NCBI GenBank assembly: GCA_030835135.1
Contig: JAUQWO010000013.1
Span: 1-64,000, forward strand
From: Bacteroidota bacterium
GTDB lineage: Bacteria; Bacteroidota; Ignavibacteria; UBA10030; UBA6906
Length of the DNA stretch: 64,000 nucleotides
Reading direction: 5' to 3'
Shown here: positions 17,769 to 25,112 of the stretch, piece by piece
How the letters are laid out: every line of letters begins with the position of its first letter
Numbering within the stretch: the stretch's first letter is position 1
Translations under genes and position numbers: made by a program
The notes under the pieces: model-generated
What the model saw: only the letters and a program-made list of their open reading frames with translations
Told to the model about the DNA's origin: nothing
The model's database searches: none

Positions 17769-20258
17769 TCATCGTGTCACAGAACGAAGGAATTCCTCGT
17801 CCGTTCTGAGATTGAACAGATCCATATCCACGATCGCCTGCAGGTCATACCGGATGTCCAGTGCCTGCGTCAGATACGTCATAGATTTTTCTTTGTCGCG
17901 CTGCAGCGCATACATACGCGCCGCGGCATGCAGCACACGGCTGTCACCCGACGCCAGCGAAAGCGCCCGCTCCATTGCAACGCCCGCATCCCGGAACGCA
18001 CCAAGGCGCGTCTGGGTCAGCGCCAGGAGCGCGAGCGACGGCGCGTCATCGGGGCCGGCCCGGAGTCTCTCCTCCAGCAGCGTGCGCGCACGCTCAAAGG
18101 ACGCCGTCCACTCCACCTTCGGCCGGCCGGCGGTCTGGGCCATGCGCCCGAACTGGTAGTGCGCCACCGGATCCGTGCGGTCGCGCGATGTCAGGTCCGC
18201 CACCACATTCAAGGCCTCATCCGCACGCTGCAGATACACCATCACACAGGCATGCAACTCCGCAACCTCCAGGTCCTGCCGGTCCTCCTGGATCGCCCGC
18301 CGGTACGACTCTTCCGCTTCCTTGAATTCGCCCCGGAACTGATGGACCAGGCCGGCCATGGCGTGCGACGACGGGTTGAGCGGATCGATCGCCACCGCAC
18401 GCAACGCGGCGTGCAATGCATCGTCCGTCTTGCCGCGCAACGTCAGGATGCGCGCAAGCTGCTTCAATGCCTCCGCATCGCTCGGCGAAACCTCTACCGC
18501 TTCCTGCATCCGCGCTTCCGCTTTGGCGTAGTCGCGGTTCATCAATTCGATCATGCCCCAGACACGGAACGTCTCCGCACGGTGCGCACCGTTCGTGACC
18601 GCATGCTGCACATAGGACAGGATGCGTGGCGTCTCGTGCGACGGCGATACGGTCAACCGGTCCAACACCAGGATGTTCGCCCAACCCAACCCCGCCCAGG
18701 CATCACCAAGCAACGAATCCTGCTGCACCGCCTGCTGGAACATGTCACGCGCGTCACCAAGCGCCGCGGGATCGCCCGTCTGGACGAGCGCCCGCCCGAC
18801 CAGATACGCATGGTACCCCGCCGACGACCGCCGGCTCGACGGCCTCAGCAGATACTGCTCCTCGTCGCCGATCTCGATATCCATCGCGGTCAACAGCCCG
18901 CGGGCAAGTTCGATGCGCCGTGCCGGCAGATCTTCGATCGCACATTCGATGCGCGTCTGCCACTTCGGCTCCAACGTCACGGTGTCCATCAGCGTGAAGC
19001 TCCCCGCGCACCGCTCACCATCGAACGCCAGATCCGATTGAATGAAGAAACCCGCCGCCAGACCACGGGCAACATGCGCCGGCTTCGCGGACCGCTCGCG
19101 CAGGGTGAACGAGGTCGTCGGACCAACGACACGGATCGATGCCACACTCGCAAGATCATGGATCAGGTCCTCAACGAACCCATCCGCGATCGCACCGTCG
19201 TTGGTCTGCCCCGGCGTGATCGTCGGCGGGAAGACACACACCACCCGATCGGGCGGAACGACCGCCTGCACCAACTGACCGATGACCAGCCAGGCGGCGA
19301 TCGCCACAACGGCGATGCCAACAACGGTGAGGATCGGTTTGACGGGGACCCTGACCTTCGATACGTGCGTGGCCAGACGATCGAGCGTCGGCTCCTTCGC
19401 TTTTCTGGGTGGCGCAGGAGCCGCGACGTCAGGGATACCGGCGATGGGATCAGCGCGGTCCATCGGCATTTCGGTCGGCCCCCAGAAATCGGAATCCTTC
19501 CCGCTGGCGGGCACGACCGGTTTTGGCGCGGGAGCAGGGAGCGGCTCCGCGGCACGGTGCCGTGCAGCTTCCTGCTTGATCACCTCGGCGAGTTGCCACG
19601 CATCTTCGATCTTCTGGCGCAAGGCGAGCGCTTCGGTATGTTCGGGGTCCAGAAGGAAGACCTGATTCAGGGTCTGCAGCGATTGCTCGTACTTCTCCTG
19701 CTCGTACAGCCCGTGCACTGAATCCAACAGATCGCTGATGCGCTCGTTCAGATGCGCGGAAGCAGCGGGAGCTGACGCAGGAGCCGATACCGGGGGCGGA
19801 GGAGGTGGAAGCGTTTCAGGGATGCTCTCCGGGGGTTCGGGTTCAGGGATCGCCTGCGGCGCGGCCTCTGCATCCAGCTCCCGGATGGCTGCGAACGCGA
19901 GCCTGTCGTGAAAGCCGGGCAACGAAGGATCGGCGGGATCCAGCGCCTCGAGTTCATCGAGGAGATCGCGGGCATTCTCAAGATTGCCACGGTCGATCGC
20001 GATGCCGAGACGCTCGCGAAGGATCACAACGCGCTGTCCGGTTTCGCTTTTCCCGGATACGGGTGAGGGGACCTGCCCCTGAAGTGTAGGAAATGGCGAC
20101 GAAGCTTCACCATCGGCATTCTGCCCGAAACCACCGCCCGAGGAACGCTCTTCTTCCTCGATGCGCTTCAGCTCATCTGCCTCGGCCCGCCGCCGGATCT
20201 CTTCCAACAACCGCTGACGGTCGTCGTCGTGTTGGGTGTTTGGCTCATTTGTCCCCAT
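17769..20258 (-). CDS. membrane-anchored TPR protein with TolB/FlgO-like domain
   Basis: 829 residues. The N-terminal 310 residues are cytoplasmic-looking: charged helix, Pro-rich linkers and a TPR-like unit (YEQEKYEQSLQTLNQVFLLD). One transmembrane helix lies near 313-335 (ILTVVGIAVVAIAAWLVIG). After it, FPPTITPGQTNDGAIADGFV to ASIRVVGPTTSFTLR resembles the TolB-N/FlgO-like domain of adenylate-cyclase-type TPR proteins, and about ten TPRs fill residues 480-829. The promoter is so close to the ATG that the mRNA is probably leaderless. It lies 30 bp before the coiled-coil gene, a likely partner. Confidence 0.8.
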   Translation of the reverse strand: MGTNEPNTQHDDDRQRLLEEIRRRAEADELKRIEEEERSSGGGFGQNADGEASSPFPTLQGQVPSPVSGKSETGQRVVILRERLGIAIDRGNLENARDLLDELEALDPADPSLPGFHDRLAFAAIRELDAEAAPQAIPEPEPPESIPETLPPPPPPVSAPASAPAASAHLNERISDLLDSVHGLYEQEKYEQSLQTLNQVFLLDPEHTEALALRQKIEDAWQLAEVIKQEAARHRAAEPLPAPAPKPVVPASGKDSDFWGPTEMPMDRADPIAGIPDVAAPAPPRKAKEPTLDRLATHVSKVRVPVKPILTVVGIAVVAIAAWLVIGQLVQAVVPPDRVVCVFPPTITPGQTNDGAIADGFVEDLIHDLASVASIRVVGPTTSFTLRERSAKPAHVARGLAAGFFIQSDLAFDGERCAGSFTLMDTVTLEPKWQTRIECAIEDLPARRIELARGLLTAMDIEIGDEEQYLLRPSSRRSSAGYHAYLVGRALVQTGDPAALGDARDMFQQAVQQDSLLGDAWAGLGWANILVLDRLTVSPSHETPRILSYVQHAVTNGAHRAETFRVWGMIELMNRDYAKAEARMQEAVEVSPSDAEALKQLARILTLRGKTDDALHAALRAVAIDPLNPSSHAMAGLVHQFRGEFKEAEESYRRAIQEDRQDLEVAELHACVMVYLQRADEALNVVADLTSRDRTDPVAHYQFGRMAQTAGRPKVEWTASFERARTLLEERLRAGPDDAPSLALLALTQTRLGAFRDAGVAMERALSLASGDSRVLHAAARMYALQRDKEKSMTYLTQALDIRYDLQAIVDMDLFNLRTDEEFLRSVTR

Positions 20259-20264
20259 TGCTCA

Positions 20265-20295
20265 AAAATATATCCAAAACACCCACGAATGTCAA
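20265..20295 (-). promoter_or_regulatory. promoter of the TPR/coiled-coil operon (leaderless)
   Basis: TTG (complement of 20293-20295), 20-nt spacer, TATATTTT (complement of 20265-20272). The ATG begins at 20258, seven bases from the box, so transcription should start at or within a few bases of the start codon. Confidence 0.7.
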
Positions 20296-20316
20296 TTCTA
20301 CCGGAAAATCGGCTTC

Positions 20317-20799
20317 TCAGGACCCCGCCTTGGCCAGAATGGCGAGAATATCGCCTTCCAGGGTCGTTCGGGGAATCTCAACGATCCGCCCGATCTCCTT
20401 CCCCCCCCGGAGGAAGATGAAGGTCGGCACTCGCTCAATGGCATACTTCTGTTCGAGCCCCTCCGGACTCTTCTTCTTCGTGTCCAACCCGTACAGTTCG
20501 AAATCGGCCGCGGTCATTCCACTCCCATCCGCGATGCGCAGGAACCGCGGCACATCCCGCTTGCTGTCGGAACACCACGTCCCCATGAACACGAGCACAT
20601 GCACACCGGGATGCGCCTGACGGATCATCGCCAGGAACGGTTCGCCGATGGGCTCCTCCGGATAGGCGTGGAGGAACGCATCGGACAATTGCGATCGCTC
20701 CAGCGGGCCCACCGGCGGCGGAGGCGGTTCACCTGGATTCGTGGAATGGCATCCGGCAAGGAGACTTGCGAGAAGGATCGTTACGAAGACTCGGGACAT
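20317..20799 (-). CDS. thioredoxin-fold lipoprotein
   Basis: 160 residues. The N-terminus has a lipobox (LLASLLAGC, Cys17), so it should be anchored by lipid, followed by a Pro-rich spacer. The rest is a thioredoxin-like fold: VLVFMGTWCSDSKRDVP at the active-site position and RVPTFIF with the cis-proline. The active site reads WCSDS, one cysteine instead of CxxC, so classical disulfide exchange is unlikely; a single-cysteine reductase, peroxiredoxin-like or binding role is possible. It is transcribed divergently from queF with abutting promoters. Confidence 0.82.
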   Translation of the reverse strand: MSRVFVTILLASLLAGCHSTNPGEPPPPPVGPLERSQLSDAFLHAYPEEPIGEPFLAMIRQAHPGVHVLVFMGTWCSDSKRDVPRFLRIADGSGMTAADFELYGLDTKKKSPEGLEQKYAIERVPTFIFLRGGKEIGRIVEIPRTTLEGDILAILAKAGS

Positions 20800-20815
20800 G
20801 CGGGGATTCCTCCGG

Positions 20816-20845
20816 TTGCATTTCGGCGCGAAAACGGTATATTTT
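20816..20845 (+). promoter_or_regulatory. queF promoter
   Basis: TTG at 20816-20818, 19-nt spacer, TATATTTT at 20838-20845. The -7 box directly abuts the -7 box of the divergent thioredoxin-like gene. Confidence 0.65.
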
Positions 20846-20876
20846 GAAATCTACGAAGCAGTGCAGGAAAAGACAA
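20846..20876 (-). promoter_or_regulatory. promoter of the thioredoxin-like lipoprotein gene
   Basis: TTG (complement of 20874-20876), 20-nt spacer, TAGATTTC (complement of 20846-20853). It is back to back with the queF promoter. Confidence 0.6.
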
Positions 20877-20890
20877 GGGTATCACCAGGT

Positions 20891-21298
20891 ATGACCGAAC
20901 CACTCGACCGCCGCTATGATGTGCAGGACATCTCCACCATCGATGTCGCTGTGCTCGAAACATTCCCCTACGAGTACAGCGGAAAGGACATTACGATGCA
21001 CATCGAGACCGACGAGTTCACGTCGGTCTGCCCCTGGTCCGGGCTCCCCGATTTCGCCACGATCCGCATCGACTACATCCCGTCGAAGGTCTGCATCGAA
21101 TTGCGTTCACTGAAGTACTATCTCCTGAGCTACCGGAATGTCGGCATCTATCAGGAGCACCTCGTCAATCGCCTCCTCGATGATCTCGTCGCATGCGCGA
21201 AACCCGTGTGGATGAAGGTGGTCGCTGACTACCGGATCCGCGGCGGCGTGCATACCGTGGCCAGCCGCGAATACCAGGCAAAGCAACGGCGCGGCTAG
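20891..21298 (+). CDS. queF: preQ0 reductase (NADPH-dependent 7-cyano-7-deazaguanine reductase)
   Basis: 135 residues from the ATG at 20891, the length of the short (YkvM-type) QueF. The enzyme reduces the nitrile of preQ0 to preQ1 in queuosine synthesis. The catalytic pair is visible seven residues apart in SVCPWSGLPDFATI (Cys47 forms the thioimide, Asp54 is the proton donor). The NADPH-binding motif is ELRSLKYYLLSYRN, with IYQEH following. The open frame extends upstream to 20741 but runs through the promoter, so it is not used. The next gene starts two bases after the stop. Confidence 0.95.
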   Translation: MTEPLDRRYDVQDISTIDVAVLETFPYEYSGKDITMHIETDEFTSVCPWSGLPDFATIRIDYIPSKVCIELRSLKYYLLSYRNVGIYQEHLVNRLLDDLVACAKPVWMKVVADYRIRGGVHTVASREYQAKQRRG

Positions 21299-21300
21299 CG

Positions 21301-21897
21301 ATGACATCGCTGCTCATCGGGGTGTACATCGCATGTGAGCTCATCGCCAATGTGACGGCGGCAAAACCTGTCGCGCTGTTCGGACTCGTCGCCCCGGGCG
21401 GCGTCTTCATCTACGCGCTCACCTTCACGCTGCTCGACCTCCTGCATGAGCGGCTCGGACACAAAGGCGTCCGCACCCTCGTCTACACGGCATTCATCGC
21501 CAATGGCCTGCTGGCAGGATATATCGCGTTCATCGCCGCCATGCCGGCACCACCATTCTACTCCAACCAGGACGCGTTCGTCGCCGTCCTCGGCTCCACC
21601 CCGCGCATCGTGGTCGCCAGCCTCACGGCCTATCTGATCAGTGCGTTGCTCGACGTGGAGGTCTATGCACGCCTCCGCGAACGGTTCGCCCATGGGACGT
21701 GGAGCCGCATCCTCCTCAGCAACACGGTCTCCACTGCGGTCGACAGTGCGGTCTTCGTGGTGATCGCCTTCGCCGGGATCATGCCGGTGATGCCGCTGAT
21801 CCTCGGTCAATACGCCATCAAGATGGCCGTGACCGTTGCCAGTCTCCCCCTCGCATACGCCGCGCGGTCGGCCCGGCGGTCCGTCAGCCAGGCCTGA
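21301..21897 (+). CDS. yhhQ: queuosine precursor transporter (YhhQ/VUT family)
   Basis: 198 residues with about six membrane helices. ANVTAAKPVALFGLVAPGG and FIYALTFTLLDLLHERLGH are characteristic of the vitamin-uptake-like YhhQ family, which imports preQ0/preQ1. The gene begins two bases after queF, so the two are cotranscribed and very likely coupled. This pairing supports uptake of preQ0 with reduction by QueF; no queC, queD or queE is in the window. Confidence 0.92.
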   Translation: MTSLLIGVYIACELIANVTAAKPVALFGLVAPGGVFIYALTFTLLDLLHERLGHKGVRTLVYTAFIANGLLAGYIAFIAAMPAPPFYSNQDAFVAVLGSTPRIVVASLTAYLISALLDVEVYARLRERFAHGTWSRILLSNTVSTAVDSAVFVVIAFAGIMPVMPLILGQYAIKMAVTVASLPLAYAARSARRSVSQA

Positions 21898-22007
21898 ACC
21901 CCTCCGGCTCGGTCAGCGTCTCCCGGACCCAAACCGCGTCCATGGACCGCATCCATGGACGGCCACGCCTCAGACATGCCTCCCCATCGACGCTGCCGTG
22001 GCCTCCT

Positions 22008-22040
22008 GAAAAAGAAAAACCCCGGGGAAAAGCCCGGGGC
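22008..22040 (-). terminator. terminator of the cold-shock gene
   Basis: On the minus strand the arms CCCCGGG and CCCGGGG (22033-22039 and 22020-22026) enclose a 6-nt loop. Two T5 runs separated by one base follow (complement of 22009-22019). Confidence 0.88.
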
Positions 22041-22070
22041 TGAAGCACGAACCATAGTATCAAGAGTGTG

Positions 22071-22271
22071 TTAGATCTTCGTGACGCGCAGCGCCTGAAG
22101 TCCCTTCGGCCCTTTCTCGACATCAAATTCAACACGGTCCCCCTCGTTGAGGGTCTTATAGCCTTCGCCGACGATCGCCTTATAATGCACGAACACATCT
22201 TCGCCGGTTTCACGCTTGATGAAACCGAAGCCCTTGGCTCCGTTGAACCACTTGACGACTCCCTTTTCCAT
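22071..22271 (-). CDS. cold-shock protein (CspA family)
   Basis: 66 residues, one cold-shock domain. RNP1 is KGFGFI and RNP2 is VFVHY, with the WFNGAKG start of the family. It binds single-stranded nucleic acid and probably acts as an RNA chaperone. AAGGAG lies nine bases before the ATG. The predicted promoter is about 220 nt upstream, leaving a long untranslated leader, as in E. coli cspA where the leader controls cold induction. A strong terminator follows. Confidence 0.95.
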   Translation of the reverse strand: MEKGVVKWFNGAKGFGFIKRETGEDVFVHYKAIVGEGYKTLNEGDRVEFDVEKGPKGLQALRVTKI

Positions 22272-22488
22272 CGGGGAGATCTCCTTGCAGATGTTCCTGG
22301 TATGCGTACGGCAACGCCGCCCTGGAGGGGCACCTGGTTTTTTGCCTCTTAAAAGCGCTCAGGTCGGGTAGCGGGTGCCAGACCTCGACGTTCACCGCTG
22401 ATACAAGCGCTTGCTGGACGACCCCAGAGAACACCACTTGCAGCAACGGAACCTTTTTAAGGGCGCAAAAAACGGTGTACTGTTGATT
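22272..22488 (-). promoter_or_regulatory. long 5' leader of the cold-shock gene
   Basis: About 215 nt between the predicted transcription start and the cold-shock ATG contain no ORF with a ribosome site. The length and position match the temperature-responsive leaders of cspA-type genes. I did not fold it. Confidence 0.45.
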
Positions 22489-22494
22489 GCGGGG

Positions 22495-22525
22495 GTAAGA
22501 TAGGATTTTCACATAGGAAGGTCAA
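22495..22525 (-). promoter_or_regulatory. cold-shock gene promoter
   Basis: TTG (complement of 22523-22525), 20-nt spacer, TATCTTAC (complement of 22495-22502). It lies directly after the terminator of the small ORF. Confidence 0.6.
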
Positions 22526-22564
22526 GAAAAAAGAAGGAGCCCCCATCCCACCTCGGGGGCTCCT
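22526..22564 (-). terminator. terminator of the 49-residue ORF
   Basis: On the minus strand a perfect 10-bp stem (arms 22555-22564 and 22535-22544, AGGAGCCCCC type) is followed by TCTTTTTTCTT. The T run is on the minus strand only, so it serves the small ORF. Confidence 0.88.
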
Positions 22565-22586
22565 GACACCGGTCCGTCAAAACCGG

Positions 22587-22736
22587 TCATTGAATCCAGA
22601 TCAGCGTCTCACCACCAAGCAGCGGACTCACGGTAACCGTATACCACGCTTGGATCTCCATCTCTTCCAGCAATATGGCCTCGAGTGCGGCCCTCTGTTC
22701 TCTCGTCAGCTTTTCGAATGTATACCGGATTCTCAT
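22587..22736 (-). CDS. 49-residue small protein of unknown function
   Basis: ATG at 22736, stop at 22587. It begins MRIRYTFEKLTREQRAALEA and ends GGETLIWIQ. GAGGAGA lies a few bases before the ATG, and a strong terminator lies 22 bp after the stop, so it has the parts of an independent gene. An amphipathic helix (LTREQRAALEAILLEEME) is followed by a short beta-prone tail. No family recognised. Confidence 0.6.
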   Translation of the reverse strand: MRIRYTFEKLTREQRAALEAILLEEMEIQAWYTVTVSPLLGGETLIWIQ

Positions 22737-22917
22737 TGTCTCCTCGCGTTTACCGATCACATATCATGATCACCTTCTCTGCTAAGGAATGCATCGAATT
22801 CCATGCCAGAAGATGGATCGCCCGAACCGTCAGAATTTCGACGATCCGGCGTTCACTAATGAAGACAGTGTGGTAAAAATTCCAGAGATGGGTGATACAG
22901 GGGGTAAAAACTACCGC

Positions 22918-23292
22918 CTATTCCTCGTGGAGTTCACTGCGAAGAAGCATCAGGATCGCGGATTGCGGAACGATGAGGTACTTTTCGTCCTCGTACTCGA
23001 CCTCGACCCCCTGCTCCCGCAGGAAGATCGCGTAGTCACCCTCGCGGGCCTGCAAGGGGATGTATTTCATGGGCTCTTTGTTGGTCGACCATGGTTCATC
23101 TTCGGTGTAGTTCGGGTTGGGAATGGGGTATCCAGGCCCCACTTTTGTGACCCGCCCCGTCGCTACCTTGTCCTTTTCGCGCACAGAGGCAGGAAGGTAC
23201 AACCCCGCCTTGGTCTTCTCAGATCCCTCATCCAGCGTCAGAAGCACCCTGTCGCCGACAACGATCAGCTCTTTTTTAACACGAATCGCCAT
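22918..23292 (-). CDS. GroES-like co-chaperonin
   Basis: 124 residues from the ATG at 23292; an ATG two codons upstream (23298) is also possible. The Cpn10 fold is visible: VVGDRVLLTLDEG, a mobile-loop-like EKTKAGLYLPASVREKDK, GRVTKVGPG, EGDYAIF and EKYLIVPQSAILMLL at the end. Compared with GroES it has an insertion of about 25 residues (from YPIPNPNYTEDEP to MKYIP) in the middle. No groEL is adjacent, so this may be a second, specialised co-chaperonin. It has its own perfect -33/-7 promoter. Confidence 0.82.
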   Translation of the reverse strand: MAIRVKKELIVVGDRVLLTLDEGSEKTKAGLYLPASVREKDKVATGRVTKVGPGYPIPNPNYTEDEPWSTNKEPMKYIPLQAREGDYAIFLREQGVEVEYEDEKYLIVPQSAILMLLRSELHEE

Positions 23293-23321
23293 GGTCATCC
23301 ATCCGGTTCACATTCTGCATT

Positions 23322-23352
23322 CAAAGATACCAAATCGCACCGTGAACCTCAA
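23322..23352 (-). promoter_or_regulatory. promoter of the GroES-like gene
   Basis: TTG (complement of 23350-23352), 20-nt spacer, TATCTTTG (complement of 23322-23329). This is a full match to the consensus of the window. Confidence 0.78.
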
Positions 23353-23496
23353 CCCTCCTCCTGAGTACGCTGCCAATCTGCAACCGCCGCTACGAACCAC
23401 CGCCCATGAGCACGGTCGTGCATCAACGCACTCCCTCACGGCACCCCCCCACACAGGGAGACACTCACGCACGAGCGTCAGCCCCCGTCATACACA

Positions 23497-23527
23497 GAGT
23501 GCAAGGAGCATCTCTCTCCTTGCACTC
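23497..23527. repeat. perfect 12-bp inverted repeat, hairpin
   Basis: GAGTGCAAGGAG and CTCCTTGCACTC flank a 7-nt loop. There is no clear T run on either side, so it may be a processing or pause hairpin downstream of the DUF6600 gene rather than an intrinsic terminator. Confidence 0.65.
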
Positions 23528-23665
23528 TCGTTCCCCCCATCCCCGGTCTTCATGCTCCGGTTTTCAATCCCCGATCTTCATGCTTCGATCTTCAGCCTCT
23601 TGATCTCTTGCCCTGGATTCACGATTCTCACTCTTCGATCTTCAATTGCTCCTGTCGTGTGAGGA

Positions 23666-24958
23666 CTAACGTCTTCCTCTCCCCTCACTCCTCCCACCCC
23701 CACTCCCCGAAGAACGCTCACCACGATTGCTGCTCCCTCCGTCCCGCATAACCGGCCGATCGGCACTCGGCCGCTCGCTCCGGTTGGCGTCCGGGGCACG
23801 GGAGACCCGACCTTCATTCCGGGGACGCTCACTGCGGTCCGCATCCTGGTTCCGCCATTCCCTGCGGTCGGGACTCGAACCGTTCCTGCGATCGACATCG
23901 GCGTTCCGGTCCACACGCCGATCGGGCTGCGTGCGATCTACGGACCTGCGATCGACATCATTCCGCGTATCATCGCGCCGTTCACGCGGCGCCACTTCAA
24001 ACCACCGGCTATTCCGATCGGCCGGACGGCCATCCGGATTCACTGTGCGCGGTTCCGTGCTCCTCGGCTGCATCCGGTCGATGGACCGCCCATCAGCACG
24101 CGCCTCTTCACGGCGCCGCACATCCAGCCGGCGCGTATCCAGCGATGGCATCCGCTCGTTCTCACGGACCGAGCCAGGACGTTCGACGCGTTCGTCACCA
24201 CGCCGGTCTTCAATGCGCGGACGGTAGACACCGATGCGATCATTCCCCTCGCCACGCATGCCCCGCACCCGATCCCGGTCTTCCACATCCACCAGCGTCG
24301 TGCGCGGAATGCGCACGTCCCCACGCCGCTCGATGTATTCCGGTTCCGGTCCGCGCGACAGTGCCCGCCCGTTACCCGGACGTACACTGCCGGCCGTCCG
24401 TGTCCGCCCGATGAACCTGGTGTTGTCTTCCGAACGATACACGTAGCGATGGATATCATGATGCATCATGTGACGGCAATCCACGAACGACCAATAGTGG
24501 TACGGTGTGACCCAGTGCCGCGAATAGTGGATGCCATAGTAGCCATTGTACACTGCATACGGACCGAGAGGAGCCCATCCGACATGGTCGCCTCCATACC
24601 GCCACTCCACCCAGGCCGGGGCCCAGTCATAACCGGGGATCCAGAGCCATCCATAGTAGTCGTCGAAGTACCAGCGGCCATAATGATACGTGGCCCAGCC
24701 CCAGGGCTCATCGGTGTCCCAGTACCATCCGTCGTCGGTCCATACCCACCGGCCGAATTGATATGGGCGCCAACCGGTTACCACGCGCATCGGGCGCCAC
24801 GCATACAGGCCCGCATCGACCGTGACCCATTCGCCATGCGGATCCAGGGACGAGTAGAACGCACCGAACGAGATCTCGAACCCGCCGAATGAGAATGCGC
24901 GGACACTCGCCAGACCACTCAGGGCCACCAGCGCCAGAACTATCAGTATACGTTTCAT
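23666..24958 (-). CDS. secreted DUF6600-type protein with Arg-rich tail
   Basis: 430 residues. A signal peptide (MKRILIVLALVALSGLASVRA) is followed by about 150 residues very rich in Trp, Tyr and Gly with repeated units such as WRPYQFGRWVWTDDGWYWDT and YHYGRWYFDDYYGWLWIPGY, typical of DUF6600. From about residue 200 to the end the chain is low-complexity and rich in Arg, Asp, Ser and Pro. It is probably an envelope protein with a disordered, highly charged tail. No enzyme motif is seen; the function is unknown. Confidence 0.85.
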   Translation of the reverse strand: MKRILIVLALVALSGLASVRAFSFGGFEISFGAFYSSLDPHGEWVTVDAGLYAWRPMRVVTGWRPYQFGRWVWTDDGWYWDTDEPWGWATYHYGRWYFDDYYGWLWIPGYDWAPAWVEWRYGGDHVGWAPLGPYAVYNGYYGIHYSRHWVTPYHYWSFVDCRHMMHHDIHRYVYRSEDNTRFIGRTRTAGSVRPGNGRALSRGPEPEYIERRGDVRIPRTTLVDVEDRDRVRGMRGEGNDRIGVYRPRIEDRRGDERVERPGSVRENERMPSLDTRRLDVRRREEARADGRSIDRMQPRSTEPRTVNPDGRPADRNSRWFEVAPRERRDDTRNDVDRRSVDRTQPDRRVDRNADVDRRNGSSPDRREWRNQDADRSERPRNEGRVSRAPDANRSERPSADRPVMRDGGSSNRGERSSGSGGGRSEGRGRR

Positions 24959-25112
24959 GGGAACCTCTCTCCGCTGTGACTGCTTTCACAGGGATATGCT
25001 CCAACAGGCATGCCAGACGGCAGATTGCCCTTTTCAGGGCACAGGGGCGAAAATGGCAGCGGGCACTGTCCACATTCGTGGCCAATGCCCACTTTACCGG
25101 ACAGCGCTCCTC

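Larger units (their letters stand above)
23299..23665. other. intergenic region with promoter and hairpin, no gene
   Basis: 367 bp without a supported gene. It holds the promoter of the GroES-like gene (23322-23352), a perfect 12-bp inverted repeat (23497-23527), and loosely repeated CGATCTTCA elements near 23574-23645. Confidence 0.6.

Noticed and set aside
16299-19721. Plus-strand open frame of 1140 codons
   Set aside because: It is antisense to the coiled-coil and TPR genes, and its Leu/Arg-rich sequence is what their GC-rich codons give on the other strand. No ribosome site or family motif.
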